The position numbers were made by a program, and so were the translations under genes. Below are positions 16,972-26,479 of a stretch of DNA of 64,000 nucleotides, one piece after another (position 1 is the stretch's first letter; each line of letters opens with the position of its first letter). The stretch is taken from contig JAEOSF010000004.1 in assembly GCA_016840515.1 (NCBI GenBank), positions 1 to 64,000 of the forward strand. The letters run 5' to 3'. The notes beneath the pieces were generated by a model that saw nothing but the letters and a program-made list of their open reading frames with translations, ran no database searches and had not been told where the DNA came from. The stretch comes from Candidatus Borrarchaeum yapensis. Lineage in GTDB: Archaea > Asgardarchaeota > Sifarchaeia > Borrarchaeales > Borrarchaeaceae.

Positions 16972-19629
16972 ATGCGAAACCATTTGCTTGATTTCAAGAG
17001 GCTGTTCAATATGGAAACGAAAGATTTTGACCTTTATATGACAGATATTGATTATGTAAAGGCTGAAAAGCCCATAGTTCGAATTTTTGGCAGAACATCT
17101 GAAGGCGTTCCTATATTGCTCCAAATTGATGATTTTCTGCCTTACATCTTCATACCTCTTGAGAAGAAAAAACAATTGGAAAAATGCGTTCAGGAAAATC
17201 AACTACTTAAGGAATGGCTGATTTCAACTGAGAAACTCTACAAAATTAAGTATGACGGTGGCGAAAAAATTGCACTGCTCAAGTGCACCGGCAAGTTCCC
17301 ATGGGAAGTACCAAAAATTCGTGAACTTCTTGAAAAAAATGACATCGAGCATTTTGAGTCAGATATTCCTTTCGTCAAACGCTTCTTAATCGACACTGGA
17401 CTCCGCGGACTTAATGTGCTTCATGTCAGTTCCGCAACTCAAGACCAGGAAAAGGCTGGAGGTTATATCCTCAAATCTCAAACAGAACATATCCATCCTT
17501 CAGATATCGACCCATTGCGTTTCAGAAAACTCATGCATCTGGCTCTTGATATTGAGGTCGATGATCGTGGTGTTGTTGAAGTTGAAGAACTAAAGAAATT
17601 ACAGCGCCGGATCATTGCAATTTCGGTGTGTTGGGGCATAAGCCAAGATAATTATGAGACCCGTGTCATTTATTTGAAGGAAGACTCAGATAACGATGAG
17701 AAACGACTATTAAATGAATTTTTCACCATTTTTAGGGAAATTCAACCAGATGTTGTAATTGGCTATAATACCGATGCCTTTGATTTTCCATACATCATTG
17801 ACCGCGCAAAGAAATTAAAAATATCTACTACCCCTCTGTCTTTGCTTGATAATGATACATTCCGTTATTCCGGGAGATTAAGAGCTCACCGAATGAGAGG
17901 GCGTATTATTTGTGATATAATAAAGAAAATTGGCAGAATCACTACTGAATCGGGACGTAGAGGTCTTGGGGATGTTGCTCAAAAAATACTTGGAACATCT
18001 AAAATTGAACTTAAAGAATCTGTTGGACAACTATGGACAAAAAGTGTTTTAGAAAACGATAAAGAGTCCTTGAAGACCTTTACCAACTATTCTGAAACAG
18101 ATTCAATACTTGCCTATAAACTCTGGTGGGAGTTAGAACTAGAAAATATTTTAGAGCTTACTCGAATTGTCGGATTTCCACCTGCAGAAGCTATGTACGC
18201 AACCGAAAGAAACCAAGGTGAACTTGAACTCATGCGTAAATGTGTTCAGAGAAATGTTCTCATTCCTAACAGTTCTGTACCTGATGAAACGCGTCAAAGA
18301 CAAAAAATGAAAGAAGAAGACGGCCTAAAGGGCGGTATGGTAATAGACCCCAAGGGAACTTTTTTCAAAGATGTGGTGATTCTCGATTTTCGATCTCTGT
18401 ATCCTTCGATCATAATTTCTTACAACGTAGGAGGCGAAACATTCCGAAGCAAACCTGATGGCACGTTCGAATTCACAAAGAAATTAAAGTCAACAATCGC
18501 TGAGATGGAAGAATATATTCTTTCTTACAGATTCGAACTAAAAGAAAAGAAAAAGGAGTTAGAAAAAAAACTTAATGAAATGAAACTTGAAAAGAAGGCT
18601 AAGACTGATGAATATCGTAATTTACAAGAAGATCTTAAGAATATTGATCGCCGGCAATCTATGCTTAAACTAGTTGCAAATGCATTATATGGTACTATCG
18701 GATCAATTTTCGGCAGATTTTACATACTCCATGTTGCTAAGGCCATTACTTCGCTCGGACGTCAACATCTTACAAATCTTGTAGAACTTATTAAGCAATA
18801 CAACGAAAAAAATGGAACTCATTTTGATGTCGTTTATGGAGACACTGATAGCATTTTCGTTGATTTTAGCAACGATAAATCATTTGAACAGCTTTATAAC
18901 CTTACAATGCGATCAAAAAAAGAAAAAATATCTCACAAGGAACTAAAATCTGTAGAAAAAGATACCTATACAAGTATTGATCATTTGCTAGACTTTCTTG
19001 GTTCTAAATTGCCTGAAGGAATGCAACTCGAACTTGATGATATAGCATTTCGGATTGCATTTCAGGCTGAACGAAAAAAAGCTTATGGCTATGTAAGTGC
19101 TCTAAGCGGTGAACTGAAGGTCAAAGGTTTTGAAGCGATTCGAGGAGATTGGACAGAATTCGCGAAAAGAGTTCAACTTAATGTGATTGATATTCTCCTT
19201 CGTAGTAGTGAGACCGAGGCTTTGGAGAAAGCAAAACAATTTGTTTTGAAAGAGTGTCGTACCCTTTTAGAAAGCCCAATCGAAGTTATAAAAAATGATC
19301 TGATTCAATACGCTCCTATTAGTAAAGCGCCAAAAAATTATAAATCAATCACACCAGCTGTTGGCGCATTTTTGCATTATTGTAATACATATGGCCTTGA
19401 TCCTGAAAAAGAGTGGCGAAAGATTTCAAAATTTCCTTATATCGTTCTCAAGGGCGATGGGCCTCAATATAAGCGCGCTAGACATCCGAAACTGATAGAT
19501 GGTGCAGAAATAGACAGAGAACAATATATAAATGAAGTTTTAGGTGCGGCATCAAAATTTGGAGTTGAAGTTAGTCTTGATGAGATACGAGGGAAGGGGA
19601 AAAAAACAACACTTTTTGATTTTGTATGA
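16972..19629 (+). CDS. polB: Family B DNA polymerase
   Basis: An 885-residue replicative-type polymerase with 3'-5' proofreading. Exo I is DIEVDD (193-198), Exo II YNTDAFDF (265-272), Exo III YSETDS (373-378). Polymerase motif A is DFRSLYPSI (472-480), motif B KLVANALYG (566-574), motif C YGDTDS (622-627). All catalytic acids are present. Between A and B lies a lysine/glutamate-rich stretch (about 510-560) likely to form a coiled coil, the fingers. The C-terminal TLFDFV resembles a PCNA-binding PIP box. ATG 17011 (METKDFDLY) is a good alternative start, since TATA-like sequence lies about 20 bases before 16972. Confidence 0.95.
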   Translation: MRNHLLDFKRLFNMETKDFDLYMTDIDYVKAEKPIVRIFGRTSEGVPILLQIDDFLPYIFIPLEKKKQLEKCVQENQLLKEWLISTEKLYKIKYDGGEKIALLKCTGKFPWEVPKIRELLEKNDIEHFESDIPFVKRFLIDTGLRGLNVLHVSSATQDQEKAGGYILKSQTEHIHPSDIDPLRFRKLMHLALDIEVDDRGVVEVEELKKLQRRIIAISVCWGISQDNYETRVIYLKEDSDNDEKRLLNEFFTIFREIQPDVVIGYNTDAFDFPYIIDRAKKLKISTTPLSLLDNDTFRYSGRLRAHRMRGRIICDIIKKIGRITTESGRRGLGDVAQKILGTSKIELKESVGQLWTKSVLENDKESLKTFTNYSETDSILAYKLWWELELENILELTRIVGFPPAEAMYATERNQGELELMRKCVQRNVLIPNSSVPDETRQRQKMKEEDGLKGGMVIDPKGTFFKDVVILDFRSLYPSIIISYNVGGETFRSKPDGTFEFTKKLKSTIAEMEEYILSYRFELKEKKKELEKKLNEMKLEKKAKTDEYRNLQEDLKNIDRRQSMLKLVANALYGTIGSIFGRFYILHVAKAITSLGRQHLTNLVELIKQYNEKNGTHFDVVYGDTDSIFVDFSNDKSFEQLYNLTMRSKKEKISHKELKSVEKDTYTSIDHLLDFLGSKLPEGMQLELDDIAFRIAFQAERKKAYGYVSALSGELKVKGFEAIRGDWTEFAKRVQLNVIDILLRSSETEALEKAKQFVLKECRTLLESPIEVIKNDLIQYAPISKAPKNYKSITPAVGAFLHYCNTYGLDPEKEWRKISKFPYIVLKGDGPQYKRARHPKLIDGAEIDREQYINEVLGAASKFGVEVSLDEIRGKGKKTTLFDFV

Positions 19630-19638
19630 AAATATACA

Positions 19639-20085
19639 TTAAATCATCTTACGTAACATTACCACATCTTCAAGAGTCTGACTTTTTGTCACGCCACAAT
19701 TAGTGAACCCGAGCTTTTCATAGAAAACTTGAGCACCTTCATTTGTTGGACGAACATAAAGAAAAACAGAACTGCATCCATTCGTTTTCAAAAATTCACA
19801 TGCTTCCTGCACAAGCATTGAACCAATACCATGTCCTCTAAATCCCTCTCTAACGGAAAGTGAGTTAATATAACCCTCATTGGATCTTGTCGATGCATTT
19901 ATACATCCAATTATGTGTCCCTGACTTGATCGTGCTACAAACCACTGACAAGGACGCTGTTGACCATCGATATAACAATCTATTTCTAAGGTGTCTAATG
20001 AACTCAAAGTATCAAATGAGTTTTTTAAAATTGCTCTTAGGCCTATTCTATCGTCATCATCCGCCTGTTTTATCTCAATGTTCAT
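19639..20085 (-). CDS. GNAT-family N-acetyltransferase
   Basis: A 148-residue acetyltransferase with the acetyl-CoA pyrophosphate-binding loop in REGFRGHGIGSMLVQEA (motif A) and the C-terminal motif B in YEKLGFTNCGV. The target is unknown; candidates are protein N-termini, small amines or antibiotics. The ATG at 20085 is chosen because GGTTGAT lies just before it; a TTG nine bases upstream would add three residues. It is the second gene of a two-GNAT operon, 12 bases after the upstream one. Confidence 0.8.
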   Translation of the reverse strand: MNIEIKQADDDDRIGLRAILKNSFDTLSSLDTLEIDCYIDGQQRPCQWFVARSSQGHIIGCINASTRSNEGYINSLSVREGFRGHGIGSMLVQEACEFLKTNGCSSVFLYVRPTNEGAQVFYEKLGFTNCGVTKSQTLEDVVMLRKMI

Positions 20086-20097
20086 TCTTATCAACCT

Positions 20098-20616
20098 TTA
20101 TTCTATCATCGTCATTACAATAGCGTCTTTTCCGTCTCCATAATAGTTTCGCAGAATGTGTACATAGTTGAAACCTAGTTTACGATACATTTCCCTTGCA
20201 GCCTTATTTGTCATTTTCACTTCTAATCGAAAATTTGTAGCACCAGCATTTTTTAATTGTTTAATAAGTTCTTTAATAAGTTCTAAACCTATACCTAGAC
20301 GTCTATTATTTGGATGAACCGCAACGGAGATTATATGTCCCATGGGGCCTTCTTTAGTCAATTTGATAACTCCAATACAGTACCCGACAACAGCGTCCTC
20401 AACAGTTTCTTGTGCGACTAAAAAACAATAATTTTGAAACTGCCCTAACAAGTCTAAATGTTGCGCAGTATACCTTTCATCCGATGAAAAACATAATTCT
20501 TCAATTTCATAAATTGAAGCGAGATCTTCTTCACGGTATCGTCGTATGAGTAGTATAGAGCCATCATTAAGTTTTGACTCAGCTGCGTCATTCCCATCCC
20601 TTTGTATTAGATTCAT
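20098..20616 (-). CDS. GNAT acetyltransferase, RimI/ArdI-like
   Basis: A 172-residue protein whose motif A reads VHPNNRRLGIGLELIKELI and motif B EMYRKLGFNYVHI, ending in a YYGDGKDAIVM strand. This is characteristic of RimI-type N-terminal acetyltransferases, including archaeal NatA/Ard1. It probably acetylates ribosomal or other protein N-termini. The start at ATG 20616 is preferred to a TTG at 20628. It is cotranscribed with the GNAT at 19639. Confidence 0.8.
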   Translation of the reverse strand: MNLIQRDGNDAAESKLNDGSILLIRRYREEDLASIYEIEELCFSSDERYTAQHLDLLGQFQNYCFLVAQETVEDAVVGYCIGVIKLTKEGPMGHIISVAVHPNNRRLGIGLELIKELIKQLKNAGATNFRLEVKMTNKAAREMYRKLGFNYVHILRNYYGDGKDAIVMTMIE

Positions 20617-21107
20617 ATTTATTAGCAAACCCCTTTAAATACATGCACACGAATTTATAGGACTCTGTTTCTACTCGTTTAATCGTTTCTAGTAGTCTTT
20701 CAGCGTAAATCTTGTCTTCAACGTTTTGTTCTAAAGATAGTTACTCAATAAAACACATTTTATATGCCAAGTAGATCATGACCTAGCGAACAAATCGTTC
20801 TCTAAAAAATCCTATAAGCATAATTACTTAAAGTTCTCGGTCATATTTCCTGTATCAAACTGTACATCATTCTCGAATTCTATAGGACATTCACCGCGAA
20901 GCACTTCTAGATTATCGCTGTGTAATATAACGTAAAGAAGAGTATCAAATAATAAATGACGCAAAATATCCCAGGCTCGCGAAAAAGAGAAAGCGTAATC
21001 TGAATTTAGAATTAAAAAAGACTTTTTCAATACACATATAAAGCCTTAAAGCCTTCCGTGCCTCACTTAATATCATTTCCTCATCTTTATTTGGTATTTG
21101 TGTATAG
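20617..21107. other. Intergenic region with enolase promoter
   Basis: No convincing gene is seen in about 490 bases between divergent units. A TATA-like CACATATAAAG at 21034-21044 is placed to drive the enolase gene. Short open frames here have no start signals and atypical composition. Confidence 0.4.
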
Positions 21108-22436
21108 GTGAATACGTTGGATGCGTTTTCAATTGACAAAATTAAAGCAAGATGGATTCTTGACTCACGAGGAAACCCTACCGTTGAAGTTGATGTGATT
21201 ACACAGAATGGATCATTCGGAAGGGGCGCAGTTCCCTCGGGAGCCTCCACCGGTCAATACGAGGCAGTTGAATTACGTGATCAAGAGCAAGCGTTCGGTG
21301 GAAAAGGGGTTCGGAAGGCAGTAAACAACATCAAAGAAATTATAGCACCTAAACTTGAAGGTATGGACGTGAGAGAGCAGAATATTATCGATCAAAAAAT
21401 GATAGAGCTAGATGGATCCGAAAACAAAGGAAATCTGGGCGCGAATGCAATACTCGCCATTTCTATTGCAATCAGCCGCGTTGCAGCACAAATATCCTCT
21501 AAACCACTCTATGCCTACCTCAGAGAACTCATCCAGCCTTCTAGCTCCAAAAACAAGGATAAATTCTTATTACCTACACCACTCTCTAATATTATCAATG
21601 GGGGAGACCATGCTGGTAATAAGTTAGCAATTCAAGAATTTATGATCATGCCCATCAACTTCAAAACGTTCAGAAGAGCAATTCAAGCTGTAAGCGAAAT
21701 ATATCATAAACTTAAAGCTGTACTCACAAAAAAATACGGCCCAATAGCCCGAAACGTAGGAGATGAAGGTGGTATGGCACCGCCCATGACTTTTACCACA
21801 GAAGCAATGGATTCCCTTGTTATTGCGATCGAAGAAGCGGGTTATAGCCTTAAATCTGATTTTCGCTTAGCTATGGATGCAGCGGCAAGCGAATTCTTTA
21901 GAGATAATGTATATCACATCGATGAAAAAGAACTTACGACCATGGAGCTCCTCGATTATTATTCAGAGCTTATGCAAGCATATCCTATAGCTAGCCTCGA
22001 AGATCCTTTCGAGGAAAATGACTACAATAGTTTTAGTACACTTACTAGAGTAACACCTTCTCTTCAAGTTGTTACCGATGATCTCACTGTTACAAATTTA
22101 GAGCGTCTTCAAAATGCTATAGATCTTGCTGCTGGAAATTGCCTCCTCTTGAAAGTAAATCAAATTGGAACACTTTCTGAGGCTATTGCTGCAGCTAAAC
22201 TGGCATTTAAGAATAACTGGGGCGTTGTTGTTAGCCATCGTTCTGGAGAAACAGAAGATTCTTTCATCGCTGATCTCGCTGTTGCGCTCTCGTGCGGTCA
22301 AATCAAAACAGGTGCACCAGGCAGAACAGATCGGACTTCTAAGTACAATCAATTGCTGCGTATCGAAGATGACCTCAACAATAACGGCGAATACGCAGGT
22401 CAAAATTATAGGACAGCCTATGAAAAGTATCACTAG
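21108..22436 (+). CDS. eno: Enolase (2-phosphoglycerate dehydratase), normal topology
   Basis: A 442-residue enolase interconverting 2-phosphoglycerate and phosphoenolpyruvate. It shows the usual order: N-terminal DSRGNPTVEVD and PSGASTGQYEAVELRD (mobile loop Ser), INGGDHAGNKL and IQEFMIMP, GDEGGMAP, AMDAAASEFF, SLEDPFEEND, VTDDLTVTN, LLKVNQIG, VSHRSGETED, KTGAPGRTDR. All metal ligands and the catalytic Lys, His and Glu are present. It starts at GTG 21108, with TATA-like sequence about 65 bases upstream. A second, permuted enolase domain is encoded on the opposite strand at 23046-25652. Confidence 0.97.
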   Translation: MNTLDAFSIDKIKARWILDSRGNPTVEVDVITQNGSFGRGAVPSGASTGQYEAVELRDQEQAFGGKGVRKAVNNIKEIIAPKLEGMDVREQNIIDQKMIELDGSENKGNLGANAILAISIAISRVAAQISSKPLYAYLRELIQPSSSKNKDKFLLPTPLSNIINGGDHAGNKLAIQEFMIMPINFKTFRRAIQAVSEIYHKLKAVLTKKYGPIARNVGDEGGMAPPMTFTTEAMDSLVIAIEEAGYSLKSDFRLAMDAAASEFFRDNVYHIDEKELTTMELLDYYSELMQAYPIASLEDPFEENDYNSFSTLTRVTPSLQVVTDDLTVTNLERLQNAIDLAAGNCLLLKVNQIGTLSEAIAAAKLAFKNNWGVVVSHRSGETEDSFIADLAVALSCGQIKTGAPGRTDRTSKYNQLLRIEDDLNNNGEYAGQNYRTAYEKYH

Positions 22437-22650
22437 TTTTCGCTATCTAAGCGTTTAGGTTTTCTTTTAGATCGATACACCTCTATAGAAAAAAAGAAGG
22501 AAATATATATATTGCATCGATCGATTTCGTATCTTAAGAATAAAAGAAATCAGATAGGTATTTTGAAGTGTTAAAATATCAAAACGAAAACATAAATTTT
22601 TGGAAATCAGGTTTTCAACGAATGAAAACAAATAATGGTAATGATAGAAG

Positions 22651-23016
22651 ATGATAGACTCTCAAATGTTAGGAAACCATAGTTTTGGCTTAGACCATCA
22701 AGAATTGTGTGTGGCCCTATCACGATTCTATTCCGCAGTTGAACGCGTAAAAAAACAACTCACATCGCCTGCACGATGTACAACATCTGAACGTAAGTCT
22801 TTTTCCGTTAAATTCCCTATCCTTAAACTCTACCCGCTTTTTGAAAACGTCGCAAAGTATAGGTCGAAATTTCCTGAACTTACACTTCATGAAGTAGTTT
22901 TAGCGTGGCAAACAGTGTTCTGGATGGCTGAACATCATCAACTCAATACAATCTTCGAGTATTTTTTTAAGGCGTATAGAGTTCTTAAGTCATTTTACGA
23001 ATCGTTCAACAAGTAA
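22651..23016 (+). CDS. Hypothetical protein between the two enolase genes
   Basis: A 121-residue, mostly helical protein rich in aromatic residues, particularly in the C-terminal half (VFWMAEHHQL, then EYFFKAYRVLKSFYESF). No family is recognised and there are no membrane segments. It starts at ATG 22651, 13 bases into a purine-rich stretch. It sits between the normal enolase and the convergent protease-enolase fusion. Position alone cannot tell whether it works with either. Confidence 0.5.
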   Translation: MIDSQMLGNHSFGLDHQELCVALSRFYSAVERVKKQLTSPARCTTSERKSFSVKFPILKLYPLFENVAKYRSKFPELTLHEVVLAWQTVFWMAEHHQLNTIFEYFFKAYRVLKSFYESFNK

Positions 23017-23045
23017 ATCTTTTTATTTTTCTGTTAACGAAAAAA

Positions 23046-25652
23046 TTAGACTTCATAAACTGGGAGTTGTGTTCTTAAGAGACTATAGAGTTTAATATCT
23101 GGTTCTTTTTCACGATTGACGGCCTGTAAACCTTGAACAAGTTCCTCAAACGTTAAATGATCAGCAATAATTTCCCAAAGCTCTTGATCATCGTCGATTT
23201 TTATTTTTTGAGCAACATTGTTAGGTAATAAAAGCATACCACCATTAGCCGAAATTGTTTTCGCCATCGTCGTTACAAGCATCTCCCGAAGTAGCATCCA
23301 TAGTTCTTTTCCTTGAGCAACGGCTAGTAATCTCGCAAGAGATAGAGATACAGAAAGAATTGCATTCATACCTAACTGGCCCTTTCTTTGCATGATAGCA
23401 ATTTTTTGTGAATCTAATGCATTTTCGCGGATTTTACCTCGTTTTGTTGCTGTTTCTAGTTCTAAACGAAGCAAAGTACGATCAATATCTAATAGAGAGA
23501 GATCGAGGACTTTTTTCCCGATAAATACAGGTGCTATAATCTTTTCTACGTTTTCTACTGCGTTTAGACAGCCTTTTCCTTCGAAACGCTTCGATCTTTC
23601 GTAAGTCTTAAGAAGATTTAGGTTTTGTTTGCTTTCTATTTCTTGGAGACTAATTTTGTCTTTAAACACAAAGTTACCGTCACTAGTAGGCTTAAAGAGT
23701 TCAGGATAGTTTTCAGCGATGCTTGAGGTAGGTATAGTTTCATCAACAAGATGAATTGCCTCACCCGTTCCTGCACTGGTTCCAAGTGGGGTTGCACCTG
23801 TTGCTGTGTATTTTCGAATATCACCTGGTATTGCCATAGCGCTCGTGACACCCACTGTGGGTACACCTGCGTTTGTTGGCTCCTCATATGGATCTATGTC
23901 CATAATAGTTAATTCTGAAAAGAATTCTTTTGCCAAAGTATTCATATTTGTAGAATTCTTGTCTTTTAAGGCCCTGCTTATCTTCGCATACTTCGTAAAG
24001 AGTTTAGTTATTGCGTTATATTTGAATAATCTCTCTGTATTCGCTCCACCGCCGGCTTTAAGGCCAATTGCTGAACATGAAAGTGCTATATGGGCTTCAA
24101 TATCATCATTCGGAGATTTTGAACGATGAGAAGGCACCACGTACAATCCTTTTCCCAGAGCTACCATTATTGCAAGGATACATTCAGAAAGGGTGCCGAT
24201 TTGGTTGATTTTAATCAGCGCAGAGTTAATCTCTTTTCTGTCCGCAGCAGCCTCGATGCTTGTGTCATTCGTGGTGATATTGTCATCCCCTATAATGAAG
24301 ATTATATCGTTAAGACGATGCATCATCTTTCTCCAAGCTTCTTTGTCGTGTTCATCGAAGGGATCTTCAATACTTATAATGGGAATCCCTTCCGCAATAG
24401 CTTTGATATAGATCTCTAGGAGTTCGTCGTTAGTCATTACTATACGCTCTGGATCTCTCCAGAATAGATATATACCGATCGCGGCAGGCTGATTATAATC
24501 TTTCCTATATGCTATGGACAATTCGCTAGCGGCAGGATCAAGTGCTATTGCAACATCGATGCCAGGACGATAGCCACATTGCTCGATGGTTTTTAATGCC
24601 ATTCTCCAAAGAGTCAACGAAGGGACCTCGTCATCAGGATTCTTAGAGATATATGGAGCTATACCGCCCTCAAGTCCTATACCCATCACTCGACAGCCCT
24701 CTGTCGAATCAATAAGTTGTTGTAGACGTGTTTGAAGTGTAACAGTTATCTCTTGTGCTTCTTCGTAATTTCTTGCAGTGAGAGGAACAAACATCATTTC
24801 TTGAAGTGAAATATTCGATTCTGGATATTGTTTCTCCGTGTGTCGTCCTCCCATACCACAGTTACGAAACTGCCAAGGTGCTTTCAGGATTATATCATCG
24901 TATTGAATTTCTTGGAGTCGATTTTTAACCATTTGCGTTTTGATCTCGCTAGCAATTGTAGCCCAGGGAGAAGATATAGTTATTTTATCTGCTAATTCCT
25001 TAGCTACTTTTTCTCTTTCTTCAAATTCTTTGAATTTGCCAGGATCTGCAACCTTATAATCCAAAAAAGTTACTGCACCAATTCCAAAAAACCAACGCCC
25101 TAAATAAATAGTTAAGGCTGCGAATGATGGAAAAATATTACAGAATATTATTAGTCCTAAAACTAGGAAGATTATTGAAAAGGGGAGTGCTATTCGGGCG
25201 GCATTACGACTCGCACGTGGTCCAGAAGCTGCTACTGCCAAATTGAAAGGATTATCTGGATAGTATGTTAATCCCTCGCGCTTTATACCATCAAATTTTC
25301 CAAAGGAGATCTTAAACATCATGCTGATGTTGTATAGAAGGCGTTGGATGAAGGATCCATTTAATTTCTTTTCTGCTTCAGGAAGGTATTTAGGATTGAG
25401 TACTTTCTGCTTTACGGCAGCTATAAAATGACCTCTCTCATGAATACCGATTGCAATTATTGCTACTGAAAACCAGAAAAAGGCAGATATTGCAGTTTCG
25501 TAAGATGCAAAGACAAAACAAAGCACAGACCAGGTCCCTACGATTTCTAAAGGTAGATTGAATAAGCTAAGGATAAAAGCGATATGAAAACTGACTAATA
25601 TATGGTTTGCAAGTGTCCATCCCCCTTCTAAACGTATTTTATTATTCTCCAG
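23046..25652 (-). CDS. M50-like membrane metalloprotease fused to a circularly permuted enolase
   Basis: An 868-residue protein with CTG start at 25652, six bases after AGGAGGGG; the nearest usual start, GTG 25526, would remove a membrane helix. Residues about 1-205 form an M50/site-2-protease core: HERGH (71-75), AASGPRA in the second core helix, and FLD (198) in the third. Then comes the enolase barrel: GGRH (271), QEMMF (285), GLEGG (328), ALDPAASE (372), SIEDPF (429), GDD (456), LIKINQIG (481), SHRS (508-511), LKAG (532). Only afterwards comes the enolase N-domain: TSAGTGEA (Ser 626), RFEGKGCLNAVENV, GQLGMNAILSVSLS. So enolase catalytic residues are kept but domain order is swapped. The function of the fusion is unknown. 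Confidence 0.88.
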   Translation of the reverse strand: MENNKIRLEGGWTLANHILVSFHIAFILSLFNLPLEIVGTWSVLCFVFASYETAISAFFWFSVAIIAIGIHERGHFIAAVKQKVLNPKYLPEAEKKLNGSFIQRLLYNISMMFKISFGKFDGIKREGLTYYPDNPFNLAVAASGPRASRNAARIALPFSIIFLVLGLIIFCNIFPSFAALTIYLGRWFFGIGAVTFLDYKVADPGKFKEFEEREKVAKELADKITISSPWATIASEIKTQMVKNRLQEIQYDDIILKAPWQFRNCGMGGRHTEKQYPESNISLQEMMFVPLTARNYEEAQEITVTLQTRLQQLIDSTEGCRVMGIGLEGGIAPYISKNPDDEVPSLTLWRMALKTIEQCGYRPGIDVAIALDPAASELSIAYRKDYNQPAAIGIYLFWRDPERIVMTNDELLEIYIKAIAEGIPIISIEDPFDEHDKEAWRKMMHRLNDIIFIIGDDNITTNDTSIEAAADRKEINSALIKINQIGTLSECILAIMVALGKGLYVVPSHRSKSPNDDIEAHIALSCSAIGLKAGGGANTERLFKYNAITKLFTKYAKISRALKDKNSTNMNTLAKEFFSELTIMDIDPYEEPTNAGVPTVGVTSAMAIPGDIRKYTATGATPLGTSAGTGEAIHLVDETIPTSSIAENYPELFKPTSDGNFVFKDKISLQEIESKQNLNLLKTYERSKRFEGKGCLNAVENVEKIIAPVFIGKKVLDLSLLDIDRTLLRLELETATKRGKIRENALDSQKIAIMQRKGQLGMNAILSVSLSLARLLAVAQGKELWMLLREMLVTTMAKTISANGGMLLLPNNVAQKIKIDDDQELWEIIADHLTFEELVQGLQAVNREKEPDIKLYSLLRTQLPVYEV

Positions 25653-25895
25653 TGGCTTCCCCTCCTTTAAAGCGTATGTCTTGAGGAATTATACGGAGAT
25701 GAAGATTGTCATAATAGCTTGGAGTAATATGACACTGTAATGGTATACTCATAATATACAATACGATTATATCTTGATGATCACTCTATGTATATTATAT
25801 TATTATATAATATTAGTTAATTAATATTATTTTGATTTAATTTGAAGTATTGCCAATTTAATTGGCAAATAAATGAGTCAGGGGAAGCTAGAGGG

Positions 25896-26447
25896 ATGGT
25901 TTTCATGGAAAATAAAATACTAATAACCATAAACGGTACCGAAAACGAAGTAGAGATCAATAAAAACAACAAAATTGATTTAGTAAGCATGAAAGACGAG
26001 AAGATCGAAGTTAAAGATATAGTAATTAAAAATAAAGAGTCACTCTCGACCCTCGAAGAGATAAATTTCACCAAAACGGGTGATATGAGAGAGATAGACT
26101 TGAGTTGGCTGAAATATTGTTCAAATCTTCGGACGCTAATAATGCAAGGTGTCTGCATCGAAGTTTTCGACACTTCACTTTTGACATCAGATATCCTGCA
26201 AATAGTCGACTTAAGTCATAACTGCTTATCATCAATCGACACAAACGTATTGGCGGGCAAGCCATTGGTAAGACTTGACCTTAGCTATAACAAATGGGAA
26301 GACCCAATAGACCTTGGACCGATATTTCAACAACATCCTGATTTGTCTAAATTACGTCTCGACCTTCGCAGAGTTCCAGTGTCCGGAATTACTGTTTCAG
26401 AAATAGGAAGATGTGAATTATGTATTATTGGTGGTATCCGTACATAG
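25896..26447 (+). CDS. Leucine-rich-repeat-like protein
   Basis: A 183-residue protein. The N-terminus is charged. From about residue 60 there are irregular leucine-rich repeats with the LRR signature spacing: LEEINFTKTGDMREIDLSW, LQIVDLSHNCLSSID, LVRLDLSYNKWEDP and LSKLRLDLRRV, each describable as LxxLxLxxN. Such proteins serve protein-protein contacts. It is transcribed away from the protease-enolase gene across a very AT-rich shared region (25740-25895). ATG 25905 is an alternative start with GAGGG nine bases upstream. Confidence 0.7.
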   Translation: MVFMENKILITINGTENEVEINKNNKIDLVSMKDEKIEVKDIVIKNKESLSTLEEINFTKTGDMREIDLSWLKYCSNLRTLIMQGVCIEVFDTSLLTSDILQIVDLSHNCLSSIDTNVLAGKPLVRLDLSYNKWEDPIDLGPIFQQHPDLSKLRLDLRRVPVSGITVSEIGRCELCIIGGIRT

Positions 26448-26479
26448 GTTATATAATTCATCCCTTGTCAAAAAATCAC

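Noticed and set aside
16972..19629. Intein or split polymerase suggested by the charged stretch between motifs A and B
   Set aside because: The stretch lacks intein splice motifs and is short; it fits the helical fingers domain of family B polymerases.
20824..21250. Small open frames on the minus strand upstream of enolase
   Set aside because: No ribosome-binding sites and atypical composition; they overlap the promoter and 5' end of enolase.
25527..25652. GTG 25526 as the start of the protease-enolase protein
   Set aside because: It removes a likely conserved membrane helix and lacks a ribosome-binding site, while CTG 25652 has a strong one.
25740..25895. Very AT-rich region as a replication origin
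   Set aside because: No origin recognition boxes or Cdc6/Orc1 gene are visible; it is better explained as a divergent promoter region.
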